Below, one piece after another: positions 7,085 to 15,199 of a DNA stretch of 64,000 nucleotides. This DNA is from Terrabacter sp. Root181 (GTDB lineage: Bacteria > Actinomycetota > Actinomycetes > Actinomycetales > Dermatophilaceae): positions 62,001-126,000 of the forward strand of contig NZ_LMHU01000010.1 in assembly GCF_001428505.1 (NCBI RefSeq), given 5' to 3'. Numbering within the stretch: position 1 is the stretch's first letter; each line of letters begins with the position of its first letter. The notes beneath the pieces are model-generated. The model saw only the letters and a program-made list of their open reading frames with translations. It was not told the origin of the DNA and did not search any database. The position numbers and the translations under genes were made by a program.

Positions 7085-8905
7085 TTGTCTGCAGACGCGA
7101 CCTTGTGGTCGAGCGAGGCATGGGCCTCGGCCCCTGACGTGTACCTCCTCGCCCGGACACGCGAAGGCTCCGCGGAGGCGTTCGGTGAGCTGTGGCGTCG
7201 CCACCTGCCCGCTGCGTATGCCGTCGCCGGGCGTCACCGCGGCCGCTCGGCCCCGGAGGACATCGTCGCAGAGGCCGCCGCGCGCGTCCTCGCGCTGATC
7301 CGCGCGGGCAAGGGCCCCGACGAGCACTTCCGCGCCTACTTCCTCTCCGCAGTGCGGTCCGTCGCCATCGACCAGGGTCGCCGCGACCTGCGGGTCGTGC
7401 CCACCGAGGCCGACGACCTCGAGGACCTCGCCGACCCGGCCGACGACCCCTTCGAGGGCCTGGCGACCGACGACGAGGGTCTCGCTCTCGTGCGCGAGGC
7501 CTTCGCCGGGCTCTCCGAGCGCGACCAGCGGGTGCTCTGGCACACGACCGTCGAGGGTGCGGCCCCGCGGGCGATCGCGCCCGCTCTCGGCATGACGGCC
7601 AACGCCGTCAGCGTCCGCGCCATGCGTGCGCGGGAGTCGCTCCGGGCGCTCTACCTCGACGCGCGGGCCGAGCGCGGGCTCGCCGGGGCCGACGACGACG
7701 AGTGCCGGTGGACGGTGAGCCACCTCGGCGCACTCGTCCGTGGCCGTCTGCCCAAGCGACAGACCGAGCGGGCAGAGGCGCACGTCGCCACGTGCCCGCA
7801 CGCGGCTGCCATCGCCGCGGACCTCCGCGTCATCCACGACGGCTTCCCCGCCCTCGTCGTCCCGCTCGTGCTCCTGGCGGGTCTCGGGACACCGGGCTTC
7901 GTCAGCGTCGCTGCCGTCGCCGGTCTCTCGGGTGGCGTTGCGGCGGCCGGCTCCGCCGGGATCGCCGAGGCCACGGCCGGCGTCGGGGGAGTCACGGCCG
8001 GGGGAGTCACGGGGTCGCCGGCAGCGGGACACCCGGCGCCGTCCTCCACGTCGTCATCATCGGGGTCGGGGGTCGACGCCGTCGCCCAGGTGGCCAGCCG
8101 CGTCACCGGTCTCGTGGCCGGGCTCGCCGTCTCCGCAGGAGTCGTGGGAGCCCTGGCGCTCCCAGGCGCCTCGCTGGCAGCCTCCACCGCGACGACCCCG
8201 TCCACCGCGACGCAGCTCACCTCCAGCGCGGCCCCCGGCGCCGCGCGCGGGGCCCTTCCGGGTGCGTCGTCGCGTCCCGTCGTCACGTCCCTCCCGGTCT
8301 CGCCGACCGACGTGGCGGCCCGGACCCTGAGTGCCTCCGCCGTCCCGTCCGTCCCTGATCGCTCCGGCGCCCCGTCCGCGGGACCGGTCGCCGACCCGGG
8401 TGCGCCGTCCGCGACTCTCGGCGGCACCCCCGTGCCGCAGGGTGAGACCCCGGCCGGCAGCAGCGGGACCGACCCCACGTCCGAGTCGGAGCCGACGAGC
8501 ACGCCGCCGGGCCAGCCCGCGACCTCCTCGTTCACGACGAAGCCGCCGACCCCGAGCACGACCCCACCGACACCGACGACGACCCCGGCACCCCAGCCGG
8601 GAGGCGTGGCCCCCGCCGTCACGGTGCGCCTCGTGTCCGGACGCGACCCCGCCAGGATCTCCGTGCGGGTGCGGTCCCAGGTCGAGGGCCCGATGACGGT
8701 GCGCGTCAGCAACCTGTCGGGCACGGGGACCCTCACGGTGCGCAACTCCAGCTGGTCGTGCACCCAGCCTGCGGCCTCGGCGGTGAGGTGCACGGGCGCC
8801 CAGGGGCAGGCGCTGCTGCAGCAGTCGGGCGGGGTCCGGCCCGTCGTCGTGAGCGTCACCGACGCCGACGGCGGGACCTGGACCGAGACCCTCCGCCCCG
8901 GCTGA
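7085..8905 (+). CDS. ECF sigma factor fused to zinc-finger/membrane C-terminal region (paralogue 1)
   Basis: 606 residues. The sigma2 region is about 18-100 (LLARTREGSAEAFGELW ... FRAYFLSAVRSVAIDQ) and sigma4 about 138-190 (FAGLSERDQRVLWHTTVEG, then a helix-turn-helix). A module with C207, H213, H233 and C237 (CRW, SHL, EAHVATCPH) resembles the zinc-binding anti-sigma domain but lacks the last Cys of HxxxCxxC. Hydrophobic stretches lie near 255-290 and 339-366, then a Ser/Thr/Pro-rich linker and a ~100-residue C-terminal beta-rich domain. Sigma and its brake would thus be one membrane-attached protein, as in the ECF groups with long C-terminal extensions. The TTG start is supported by a GAAGGG site and by the paralogue at 9944, which also begins TTG-TC-GCA (MSA). 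Confidence 0.85.
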   Translation: MSADATLWSSEAWASAPDVYLLARTREGSAEAFGELWRRHLPAAYAVAGRHRGRSAPEDIVAEAAARVLALIRAGKGPDEHFRAYFLSAVRSVAIDQGRRDLRVVPTEADDLEDLADPADDPFEGLATDDEGLALVREAFAGLSERDQRVLWHTTVEGAAPRAIAPALGMTANAVSVRAMRARESLRALYLDARAERGLAGADDDECRWTVSHLGALVRGRLPKRQTERAEAHVATCPHAAAIAADLRVIHDGFPALVVPLVLLAGLGTPGFVSVAAVAGLSGGVAAAGSAGIAEATAGVGGVTAGGVTGSPAAGHPAPSSTSSSSGSGVDAVAQVASRVTGLVAGLAVSAGVVGALALPGASLAASTATTPSTATQLTSSAAPGAARGALPGASSRPVVTSLPVSPTDVAARTLSASAVPSVPDRSGAPSAGPVADPGAPSATLGGTPVPQGETPAGSSGTDPTSESEPTSTPPGQPATSSFTTKPPTPSTTPPTPTTTPAPQPGGVAPAVTVRLVSGRDPARISVRVRSQVEGPMTVRVSNLSGTGTLTVRNSSWSCTQPAASAVRCTGAQGQALLQQSGGVRPVVVSVTDADGGTWTETLRPG

Positions 8906-8924
8906 CCGGCCAGGCGGCACCTCG

Positions 8925-8966
8925 TCGAGTGAGCGCTCACCCGGGTGGGGCGGGGCGCTCACTCGA
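8925..8966. terminator. Bidirectional hairpin between convergent sigma-fusion and TetR genes
   Basis: Arms TCGAGTGAGCG (8925-8935) and CGCTCACTCGA (8956-8966) pair perfectly. They lie between two converging genes. Confidence 0.65.
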
Positions 8967-8976
8967 GGGGGAGGGG

Positions 8977-9633
8977 TCAGCGGTGGGGGACCGTGACCAG
9001 CCGTGGGCTGCGGTCGAGGCCCGAGAGGCCGTTCCAGGCGAGGTTGACGAGGTGCGCGGCGACCTGGTCCTTCTTGAACTTGCGCCGGTCGAGCCACCAC
9101 TGACCGGTGAGAGCCACCATCCCGACCAGCATCTGCGCGTGGATCGGCGCCGACTTCGGGTCGAGCCCGCGCTGCTTGAACTCGGCGGCGAGCAGGTGCT
9201 CGACCTGGACCGCCACGTCCCCGAGGACGCTCGCGAACGAACCCGTCGACTGCCCGGGCGGCGAGTCGCGAACGAGGATCCGGAAGCCCGACGGGTCGCT
9301 CTCGATGTAGTCGAGCAGGGCGAGCGTGGCCCGCTCGAGCAGGACCCTGGCTCCCTCCGGCTCCTCGAGGGCGGCGCTGATGCCGCCCATGAGGGCCTGG
9401 ATCTCGCGGTCGACGACGACGGCGTACAAACCTTCCTTGCCGCCGAAGTGCTCGTAGACGACCGGCTTGGAGACGTTGGCCCGCGAGGCCACCTCCTCGA
9501 CGGTCGTCGCCTCGAACCCCTTGTCGGCGAAGAGCTTGCGGCCGACGGCGATGAGCTGCTCGCGCCGCTCCGGACCCGTCATCCTGGCGCGCGGGCGGGA
9601 GCGGTCGGCGCGGTCTGGGCGGTCGGCGGTCAC
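8977..9633 (-). CDS. TetR family transcriptional regulator
   Basis: 218 residues. The N-terminal helix-turn-helix TTVEEVASRANVSKPVVYEH (about 43-62) followed by FGGKEGLYAVVVDREIQ is classic TetR. The C-terminal ligand domain contains WWLDRRKFKKDQVAAHLVNL. The ligand is unknown. The gene lies between the two sigma-fusion genes, convergent with the first and divergent from the second, so it may regulate the second. The GTG at 9633 is chosen because the conserved helix begins about 20 residues later; ATG 9582 is a shorter alternative. Confidence 0.88.
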   Translation of the reverse strand: MTADRPDRADRSRPRARMTGPERREQLIAVGRKLFADKGFEATTVEEVASRANVSKPVVYEHFGGKEGLYAVVVDREIQALMGGISAALEEPEGARVLLERATLALLDYIESDPSGFRILVRDSPPGQSTGSFASVLGDVAVQVEHLLAAEFKQRGLDPKSAPIHAQMLVGMVALTGQWWLDRRKFKKDQVAAHLVNLAWNGLSGLDRSPRLVTVPHR

Positions 9634-9706
9634 GCCGCCATTGTGCCTGTCCCGGTGTCGTCGGCCGCGACGGACGAGGCCGCACCTGACTTTCTTGCCG
9701 AATCCC

Positions 9707-9732
9707 GTCATGAAACGGCTCGTGAACACGTC
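9707..9732 (+). promoter_or_regulatory. Promoter-like motif shared by both sigma-fusion genes, copy 2
   Basis: GTCATGAAAcGG, then 8 nt, then CACGTC, matching 6789-6813 apart from spacer bases and one extra spacer nucleotide. It lies about 236 bases before the TTG start, in the region divergent from tetR. Confidence 0.55.
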
Positions 9733-9803
9733 TATGTCATTGGTAGGGAGGAGGCGGCTCGCGCCCGGCGTCCGTGTGGGGACACGGTCCGGGCGACGTC
9801 GCC

Positions 9804-9853
9804 GGTGAGGTCGATCTCGACGCAATGGGAGGCGGACGCGGATCGACCTCACC
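9804..9853. repeat. 13-bp inverted repeat with 24-nt loop in the leader
   Basis: Arms GGTGAGGTCGATC (9804-9816) and GATCGACCTCACC (9841-9853) pair perfectly around a 24-nt loop, the same loop length as the hairpin before the first sigma-fusion gene. The arm sequences differ, so the structure rather than the sequence is shared. Confidence 0.7.
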
Positions 9854-9943
9854 GCCATGCCCGACGGCGCTTTGGCAAATGCCACAAACAGACGGCCCCG
9901 GTGGCGCACACTGGTGAGGCACGTCTGGTGGAAGGTGCCGCAA

Positions 9944-12112
9944 TTGTCAGCACACACGATGGGACCACGGTCCGACCCCATGACCGGCGCACCCGCGACG
10001 GCTGGGGTCGAGGAGTCCGATGTCGTGCTGCTCGCGCGGGCGCGGTCGGGTGACGAGGAGGCTTTCGCTGCCCTCTGGCGCAGGCATCTGGCCGCCGCGC
10101 ACGCCGCCGCGACGTCGTTCCGCGGTCGCGTGTCGGCCGAGGACCTCGTGGCCGAGGCCTCCGCTCGTCTGTTCCGCCTCCTGAGCGAGGGGCGCGGGCC
10201 ATCGTCGAACTTCCGGGCGTACTTCGTCTCGACGGTACGCACCGTCGGCGTCGACGCGGTCCGTCGCGAGATGTCCGTCGTGACGACGTCGACGACGGAC
10301 CTCGACCTGCTGCCCGGACCCGACGACGGACTGTCGGCCCTCGGCGCACAGGGCGTCGACACGGACCTGGTCCGCGAGGCCTTTCTCCGGCTGAGCGAGG
10401 CCGACCGACTGCTGCTCTGGCAGACGATGGTCGAGGGCCACCCGCCTCGGGTGGTCGCCCCCGAGCTCGGGGTCTCGGCCAACGTCGCGAGTGCGCGCGC
10501 GAGACGAGCCCGTGACGAGCTCCGGGACCGCTATCTCGACTCCTGGGTGCGGCGCCGTGTGCCGGTCTGTGACGCGCGCGACTGCCGCTGGACCCTCGAC
10601 CATCTCAGCGGCCACGTGCGAGGCCGACTGACCGAGAGGCAGGGCGCGCGCGTCGAGGCCCACCTGGCCCGCTGTCCTCGCGAGGCCGGACTCGCGGTGG
10701 AGCTGCAACGCGTCTACGACGGGTTCGGTGCACTCACCGGGCCGATCGTCCTCGCGGTCGGAGCCGCGATGTTCGGCAGTCTCCCCGGGGGCGCTTCGGC
10801 GGCTCTCGTCGGGTCGAGCACGACCGGTGCGACGACCGGCGCCACGACGGGTGCGACGACCGGCGCCACGACGGGTGTGACGGCAGGTGCCGGCGCTGCG
10901 GGTGGGACGGCCGGTGCGGGTGCCGCGGGCACGAGCGCCGGCTCCGCCCTCGGCGGCGCGGCGGCCGGCAGCACCGGTCTGGGCGGCACCCTCACCGTGA
11001 GCGGTGCCGGCGCGACGGCATCCGGCACCGCGACAGCAGGAGCGGGCCTCACCGCGGGCGCGACCTCAGTGTCCGCCACCACCACGGCCGCCTGCGTGGG
11101 AGGTGGGGGCGGCGCCGCCCTCACGGCCCCGGCGGGCGTGGCCGCAACCACCGCTCTCGTGTCGAGCGCAGCCATCGTCACTCCCGTCGCTGCGTGGACG
11201 GGCGGGTCGATCCTGGCTGGGACCGCGATCGGCCCACCACTCGCCACGGCGATGGCGGGCCTCGTCGTGGGGCTCGGACTCTCGGTGGCACCGGCCGCGG
11301 CGCACGACCTGGGCACCACGACGACGTCGGTCGTCTCGCCGGTCGACGGCGTCACGCAGGTGCTCAGCGCAGGCTCGGAGGTCGCGCCCGAGGCGGCCAC
11401 CACCCCGGTCGACCTGCTCCATCTCGACCTCCTCCCCGCGCCGTCCGACCCGGCACCGTCCGACGCCACGTCTGTGGACCCGGCGCCGTCCGACCCGGCA
11501 CCGTCCGACGCGACGTCCGTGGACTCGGCACCGTCCGACCCGGCACCGTCCGACGCGACGTCCGTGGACTCGGCACCGTCCGACCCTGCGCTGTCCGACG
11601 CGACGTCTGTGGACTCGGCACCGTCCGACCCGGCACCGTCCGACGCGACGTCTGTGGACTCGGCACCGTCCGACCCTGCGCTGTCCGACGCGACGTCTGT
11701 GGACTCGGCACCGTCCGACCCGGCGCCGTCCGACTCCACGTCCGTGGACCCGTCGCTGTCCGACTCTACGTCCGTGGACCCGGTACCGTCCGACCAGACG
11801 CCGTCCGACTCCACGTCCGTGGACCCGGTACCGTCCGACCAGACGCCGTCCGACTCGACGTCCGTGGACCCGGCACCGTCCGACCCGGCGGCCGGCCGCG
11901 CCCCGACGAACGCGGAGTCCAGCTCTGCGGCCGAGAACGGGCACCTGCGATCGGCCGGCCCCGCGGCCGACCCTCCAGCCGACCCTCCAGCCGGCCCTCC
12001 GGCCGATGCGCCATCCGGTGCTGCCGCCCCGGCGCAGGCCGCCGATGGTCCTGCCATCGCGGGCCGGCCGCCGGAGTCGCCGACCGGCGACGCCCACCCG
12101 GCAGGTGCGTGA
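9944..12112 (+). CDS. ECF sigma factor fused to zinc-finger/membrane and repeat-rich C-terminal region (paralogue 2)
   Basis: 722 residues from TTG 9944. The sigma2 part is about 24-108 (VVLLARARSGDEEAFAALW ... FRAYFVSTVRTVGVDAV) and sigma4 about 145-200. A zinc-finger-like module follows with C214, H220, H240 and C244 (CRWTLDHL ... EAHLARCPR), again without the final Cys. Then come Thr/Gly/Ala repeats (GATT), hydrophobic stretches, and about ten 15-residue Asp/Ser/Pro repeats encoded by a DNA tandem array. The C-terminus is Pro/Ala-rich and has no folded domain, unlike paralogue 1. Other starts (ATG 9959, ATG 9980) are possible. TTG is preferred because of the GGAAGG site and because the first codons match paralogue 1. 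Confidence 0.82.
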   Translation: MSAHTMGPRSDPMTGAPATAGVEESDVVLLARARSGDEEAFAALWRRHLAAAHAAATSFRGRVSAEDLVAEASARLFRLLSEGRGPSSNFRAYFVSTVRTVGVDAVRREMSVVTTSTTDLDLLPGPDDGLSALGAQGVDTDLVREAFLRLSEADRLLLWQTMVEGHPPRVVAPELGVSANVASARARRARDELRDRYLDSWVRRRVPVCDARDCRWTLDHLSGHVRGRLTERQGARVEAHLARCPREAGLAVELQRVYDGFGALTGPIVLAVGAAMFGSLPGGASAALVGSSTTGATTGATTGATTGATTGVTAGAGAAGGTAGAGAAGTSAGSALGGAAAGSTGLGGTLTVSGAGATASGTATAGAGLTAGATSVSATTTAACVGGGGGAALTAPAGVAATTALVSSAAIVTPVAAWTGGSILAGTAIGPPLATAMAGLVVGLGLSVAPAAAHDLGTTTTSVVSPVDGVTQVLSAGSEVAPEAATTPVDLLHLDLLPAPSDPAPSDATSVDPAPSDPAPSDATSVDSAPSDPAPSDATSVDSAPSDPALSDATSVDSAPSDPAPSDATSVDSAPSDPALSDATSVDSAPSDPAPSDSTSVDPSLSDSTSVDPVPSDQTPSDSTSVDPVPSDQTPSDSTSVDPAPSDPAAGRAPTNAESSSAAENGHLRSAGPAADPPADPPAGPPADAPSGAAAPAQAADGPAIAGRPPESPTGDAHPAGA
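11443..11889 (+). repeat. 45-bp tandem repeats encoding SDATSVDSAPSDPAP-type units
   Basis: About ten in-frame units of 15 residues (one shortened to 10) make an acidic Ser/Asp/Pro stalk in the second sigma-fusion protein. Units differ at a few third positions and at A/L, S/P and D/Q changes. Copy number is likely to vary by slippage or recombination. Confidence 0.9.
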
Positions 12113-12165
12113 GTCCGCGACGGAGCGACGTCGGGTCTGCACTACCCTGTCCACGTCCACGACGA

Positions 12166-12246
12166 TCCCCGGTTGGTCTGCCGGCAGGGCCCGCCTGACT
12201 TTGAATCAGGACAAGCGACGCAGGTTCGACTCCTGCCCGGGGAGCA
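12166..12246 (+). tRNA. tRNA-Gln (anticodon TTG)
   Basis: The acceptor stem TCCCCGG (12166-12172) pairs with CCGGGGA (12237-12243), followed by discriminator G and an encoded CA. The anticodon stem CCTGA/TCAGG flanks loop CTTTGAA with TTG at 12201-12203. The T arm is GCAGG-TTCGACT-CCTGC. The D arm is GGTC/GGCC with a 9-nt loop. The variable region is 9 nt, longer than usual. A tRNA-Gln upstream of glmU is known in other actinobacteria. Confidence 0.88.
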
Positions 12247-12637
12247 GGAGACGGTGACGGGTGCTCGGACGAGCGGCGTCGCCCGACGTGCGGGGGGGTT
12301 CGCGGTCGAGCGACGCCTTGGCCGCTCGGCAGGGAGTAGGTGCCAGAGCCAGCCCGGGGTCCGCCGACTTAGGGGGAATGGCGGGCCCGTCCTCCCATGG
12401 TCGCACGGCTTGCAAGATCGGCGACGGACGGTGATCGGCGCGTGGCCTGCGTCGTCGGCCACACGGCATACGCCGTCGCGCGACAGCGCCCGGTGTGAGT
12501 GGGGTCACGGCGCGCTCGTGGCCGGGGCGGCACCCTCGCTCCCCACGAGTAGCATGGCCGAGGCGCACCCCGGCGCCCTCGTGGGCCGGGGTCGTACGCA
12601 CCCGAGTGCACCCCGATCCAAAAAGGAGCTGCGCCCT
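12247..12637. other. Gap between tRNA-Gln and glmU, no gene
   Basis: 391 bases without a supported gene. A TAGCAT box at 12550-12555 could be the -10 of a glmU promoter, giving a leader of about 75 nt. The ribosome site AGGAG sits at 12624-12628. One GGCATAC heptamer lies near 12469. Nothing else is recognised. Confidence 0.5.
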
Positions 12638-14146
12638 GTGAGCGATCTACGGCCGACCGCCGTGATCGTCCTCGCCGCCGGTGAGGGCACACGCATGAAG
12701 TCCACGACCCCCAAGGTCCTCCACACGATCGGGGGCCGCACTCTCGTGGCCCACGCGATCCGGGCGGCCCGGGGCACGAGTCCGCACCACCTCGCCGTCG
12801 TCGTGCGCCACGAGCGCGACCGCGTCGCCGAGCACGTGGCGCAGGTCGACCCGGAGGCCGTCGTCGCCGACCAGGACGACGTCAAGGGCACCGGCCGCGC
12901 CGTCGAGTGCGCCCTCGACGCCCTCCCCGGCGACCTGACCGGCACGGTCGTCGTCACGTACGGCGACGTGCCGTTGCTGACGAGCGAGACGCTCGAGGGT
13001 CTCGTCGCAGCACACCACGCGGCCGGCAGCGCCGTCACCGTCATCACGGCGACGCTCGAGGACCCCACGGGCTACGGCCGCGTCATCCGTGACGCCGAGG
13101 GCTCGGTCGTCGCGATCGTCGAGCAGAAGGACGCCGACGAGCAGCAGCGCGCGATCCGCGAGGTCAACAGCGGGTTGTACGCGTTCGACGCGGCGGTCCT
13201 GCGCGAGGCGCTCGACGAGGTGGGCACCGACAACGCCCAGGGCGAGAAGTACCTCACCGACGTCATCGCGATCGCCCGGCGCCGCGGCCTCGGGGTCCGC
13301 GCGCACCTCGTCGCCGACCTCTGGCAGACCGAGGGCGTCAACGACAAGGTGCAGCTGGCCCGCCTCGGCGCCGAGCTCAACCGCCGCACCGTCGAGCAGG
13401 CCATGCGCGACGGGGCGATCGTCATCGACCCGGCGACGACCTGGCTCGACGCGGACGTGACGATCGGCCCTGACACGGTCGTGCGTCCCGGCACCCAGAT
13501 CCTCGGGGCCAGCTCGATCGGTCGCGACTGCGTCATCGGTCCCGACACGACCCTGACCGACGTCGAGGTCGGCGACGGTGCGAGCGTCGTGCGCACCCAG
13601 GCCGAGCTCGCCGAGATCGGGCCCGGCGCCAGCGTCGGGCCCTTCTCCTACCTCCGCCCGGGCACCCGACTCGGGGCCAAGGGCAAGATCGGCGGCTTCG
13701 TCGAGACGAAGAACGCCGACATCGGCGCCGGCGCCAAGGTGCCCCACCTGAGCTACTGCGGCGACGCGACCATCGGCGAAGGCGCCAACATCGGTGCGGG
13801 CACGATCTTCGCCAACTACGACGGCGTCACGAAGGGCCACACGAACGTCGGCGCCCACAGCTTCGTCGGCAGCAACTCGGTCATCGTCGCGCCACGGACG
13901 ATCGCCGACGGTGCCTACGTCGCAGCCGGCTCGGCCGTCGTCAGCGACGTCGCCGCCGGGCAGCTGGCGGTGACGCGCGCGCAGCAGCGCAACGTCGACG
14001 GCTGGGTCGCCCGCCGCCGCGCCGGCACGAGGACCGACGAGGCCGCCCGAGCCGCGCAGGCGCAGGCGACCACCGAGCCCACCAGCGAGCCGACGAGCGA
14101 GCCGATGGCCGACCCGACCACCGAGACGAAGGGCGCCCAGCGATGA
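12638..14146 (+). CDS. glmU: Bifunctional GlcNAc-1-P uridyltransferase / glucosamine-1-P acetyltransferase GlmU
   Basis: GlmU makes UDP-GlcNAc, the entry sugar for peptidoglycan, in two steps. The 502-residue protein starts with the pyrophosphorylase signature LAAGEGTRMKSTTPKVLH (about 13-30) and contains YGDVPLL. The C-terminal half is a hexapeptide left-handed helix with LRPGTRLGAKGKIGGFVETK and GAGTIFANYDGVTKGHTNVG, the acetyl-CoA site region. A Thr/Glu/Pro tail (TSEPTSEP...) adds about 30 disordered residues. GTG 12638 has a strong AGGAG 9-10 nt upstream. The stop overlaps the prs start (ATGA), so the two are translationally coupled. Confidence 0.96.
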   Translation: MSDLRPTAVIVLAAGEGTRMKSTTPKVLHTIGGRTLVAHAIRAARGTSPHHLAVVVRHERDRVAEHVAQVDPEAVVADQDDVKGTGRAVECALDALPGDLTGTVVVTYGDVPLLTSETLEGLVAAHHAAGSAVTVITATLEDPTGYGRVIRDAEGSVVAIVEQKDADEQQRAIREVNSGLYAFDAAVLREALDEVGTDNAQGEKYLTDVIAIARRRGLGVRAHLVADLWQTEGVNDKVQLARLGAELNRRTVEQAMRDGAIVIDPATTWLDADVTIGPDTVVRPGTQILGASSIGRDCVIGPDTTLTDVEVGDGASVVRTQAELAEIGPGASVGPFSYLRPGTRLGAKGKIGGFVETKNADIGAGAKVPHLSYCGDATIGEGANIGAGTIFANYDGVTKGHTNVGAHSFVGSNSVIVAPRTIADGAYVAAGSAVVSDVAAGQLAVTRAQQRNVDGWVARRRAGTRTDEAARAAQAQATTEPTSEPTSEPMADPTTETKGAQR

Positions 14147-15123
14147 GCGGCATCAACAAGACGACCGAGAAGCACCTCATGGTCTTCTCCGGCCGGGCCC
14201 ACCCGCAGCTCGCGCAGGAGGTCGCCGCGGCGCTCGGCACCGACCTCGTCCCCACCAGCGCCTACGACTTCGCCAACGGCGAGATCTACGTGCGCTACGA
14301 GGAGTCCGTCCGTGGCTCCGACGCGTTCGTCATCCAGAGCCACACCGCTCCGATCAACGAGTGGATCATGGAGCAGCTCATCATGATCGACGCGCTCAAG
14401 CGTGCGTCGGCCAACAGCATCACCGTGGTCCTGCCGTTCTACGGCTACGCCCGCCAGGACAAGAAGCACCGCGGCCGCGAGCCGATCTCCGCGCGGCTCA
14501 TGGCCGACCTCTTCAAGACGGCCGGCGCCGACCGGCTCATGGCGATCGACCTGCACACCGCGCAGATCCAGGGCTTCTTCGACGGGCCGGTCGACCACCT
14601 CATGGCGATGCCGATCCTCGCCGACTACGTCGGCAAGAAGTACGGCCACCTCGACCTCGCCGTCGTCTCTCCCGACGCCGGCCGCATCAAGGTCGCCGAG
14701 GACTGGAGCTCGCGGCTCGGCGGCGCGCCGCTGGCCTTCATCCACAAGACCCGCGACATCAACCGGCCCAACGAGGTCGTCGCCAACCGCGTCGTCGGTG
14801 AGATCAAGGGTCGCGTCTGCGTCCTCGTCGACGACATGATCGACACGGCGGGCACCATCACCAAGGCTGCCGACGCGCTCATGGACCAGGGCGCCGCGGG
14901 TGTCATCATCGCCGCGACGCACGCGATCCTCTCCGGTCCGGCCGTCGACCGCCTCAAGGCCTGCAAGGTCGAGGAGGTCATCGTCACCAACACGCTCCCG
15001 ATCCCCGACGACCGCCGCTTCGACAAGCTCGCGGTGCTCTCGATCGCCCCGCTCGTCTCGATGGCGATCCGGGAGGTCTTCGAGGACGGCTCCGTCACGA
15101 GCCTCTTCGACGGCAAGGCCTGA
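14143..15123 (+). CDS. prs: Ribose-phosphate pyrophosphokinase (PRPP synthetase)
   Basis: Transfers pyrophosphate from ATP to ribose-5-phosphate, making PRPP for nucleotides, His and Trp. 326 residues, full length. Visible signatures: FANGEIYVRYEESVRG (about 43-58), the flexible loop YGYARQDKKHRGREPISARL, the metal site DLHTAQIQGFFDGPVDHL, and the PRPP loop CVLVDDMIDTAGTITKA. It overlaps glmU by 4 bases, an arrangement shared with mycobacteria (prsA-glmU). A strong hairpin terminator follows. Confidence 0.97.
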   Translation: MSGINKTTEKHLMVFSGRAHPQLAQEVAAALGTDLVPTSAYDFANGEIYVRYEESVRGSDAFVIQSHTAPINEWIMEQLIMIDALKRASANSITVVLPFYGYARQDKKHRGREPISARLMADLFKTAGADRLMAIDLHTAQIQGFFDGPVDHLMAMPILADYVGKKYGHLDLAVVSPDAGRIKVAEDWSSRLGGAPLAFIHKTRDINRPNEVVANRVVGEIKGRVCVLVDDMIDTAGTITKAADALMDQGAAGVIIAATHAILSGPAVDRLKACKVEEVIVTNTLPIPDDRRFDKLAVLSIAPLVSMAIREVFEDGSVTSLFDGKA

Positions 15124-15140
15124 GCGGCCACCACACGACG

Positions 15141-15181
15141 AGGGTGTATGCCGCCGGGCGGGTCCCGGCGGCATACGCCCT
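15141..15181. terminator. Bidirectional terminator between prs and the CGNR gene
   Basis: An 18-bp stem (core GTATGCCGCCGGG / CCCGGCGGCATAC) with a 5-nt loop CGGGT lies between convergent genes. Both arms carry the GTATGCC/GGCATAC heptamer that recurs across the window. Confidence 0.85.
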
Positions 15182-15199
15182 CCGTGCGTGGTGGGGTCC

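Larger units (their letters stand above)
9634..9943. other. Long leader region of the second sigma-fusion gene, no gene
   Basis: 310 bases with no supported gene. It holds the second copy of the promoter-like motif (9707-9732) and a 13-bp inverted repeat (9804-9853). GGTGGAAGG near 9927-9935 is a good ribosome site for TTG 9944. An in-frame ATG-less extension upstream of 9944 is open but has no family resemblance. Confidence 0.55.

Noticed and set aside
9857-9943. Earlier ATG start for the second sigma-fusion gene
   Set aside because: No ribosome site and no similarity to paralogue 1. TTG 9944 has GGAAGG and the shared MSA opening.
11443-11889. Regular repeats that might be a CRISPR array
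   Set aside because: The units are contiguous, in frame, without spacers, and encode a Ser/Asp/Pro repeat in an open gene.
12173-12637. In-frame 5' extension of glmU
   Set aside because: It would run through tRNA-Gln and non-conserved sequence. GTG 12638 has an AGGAG site and begins the conserved protein.
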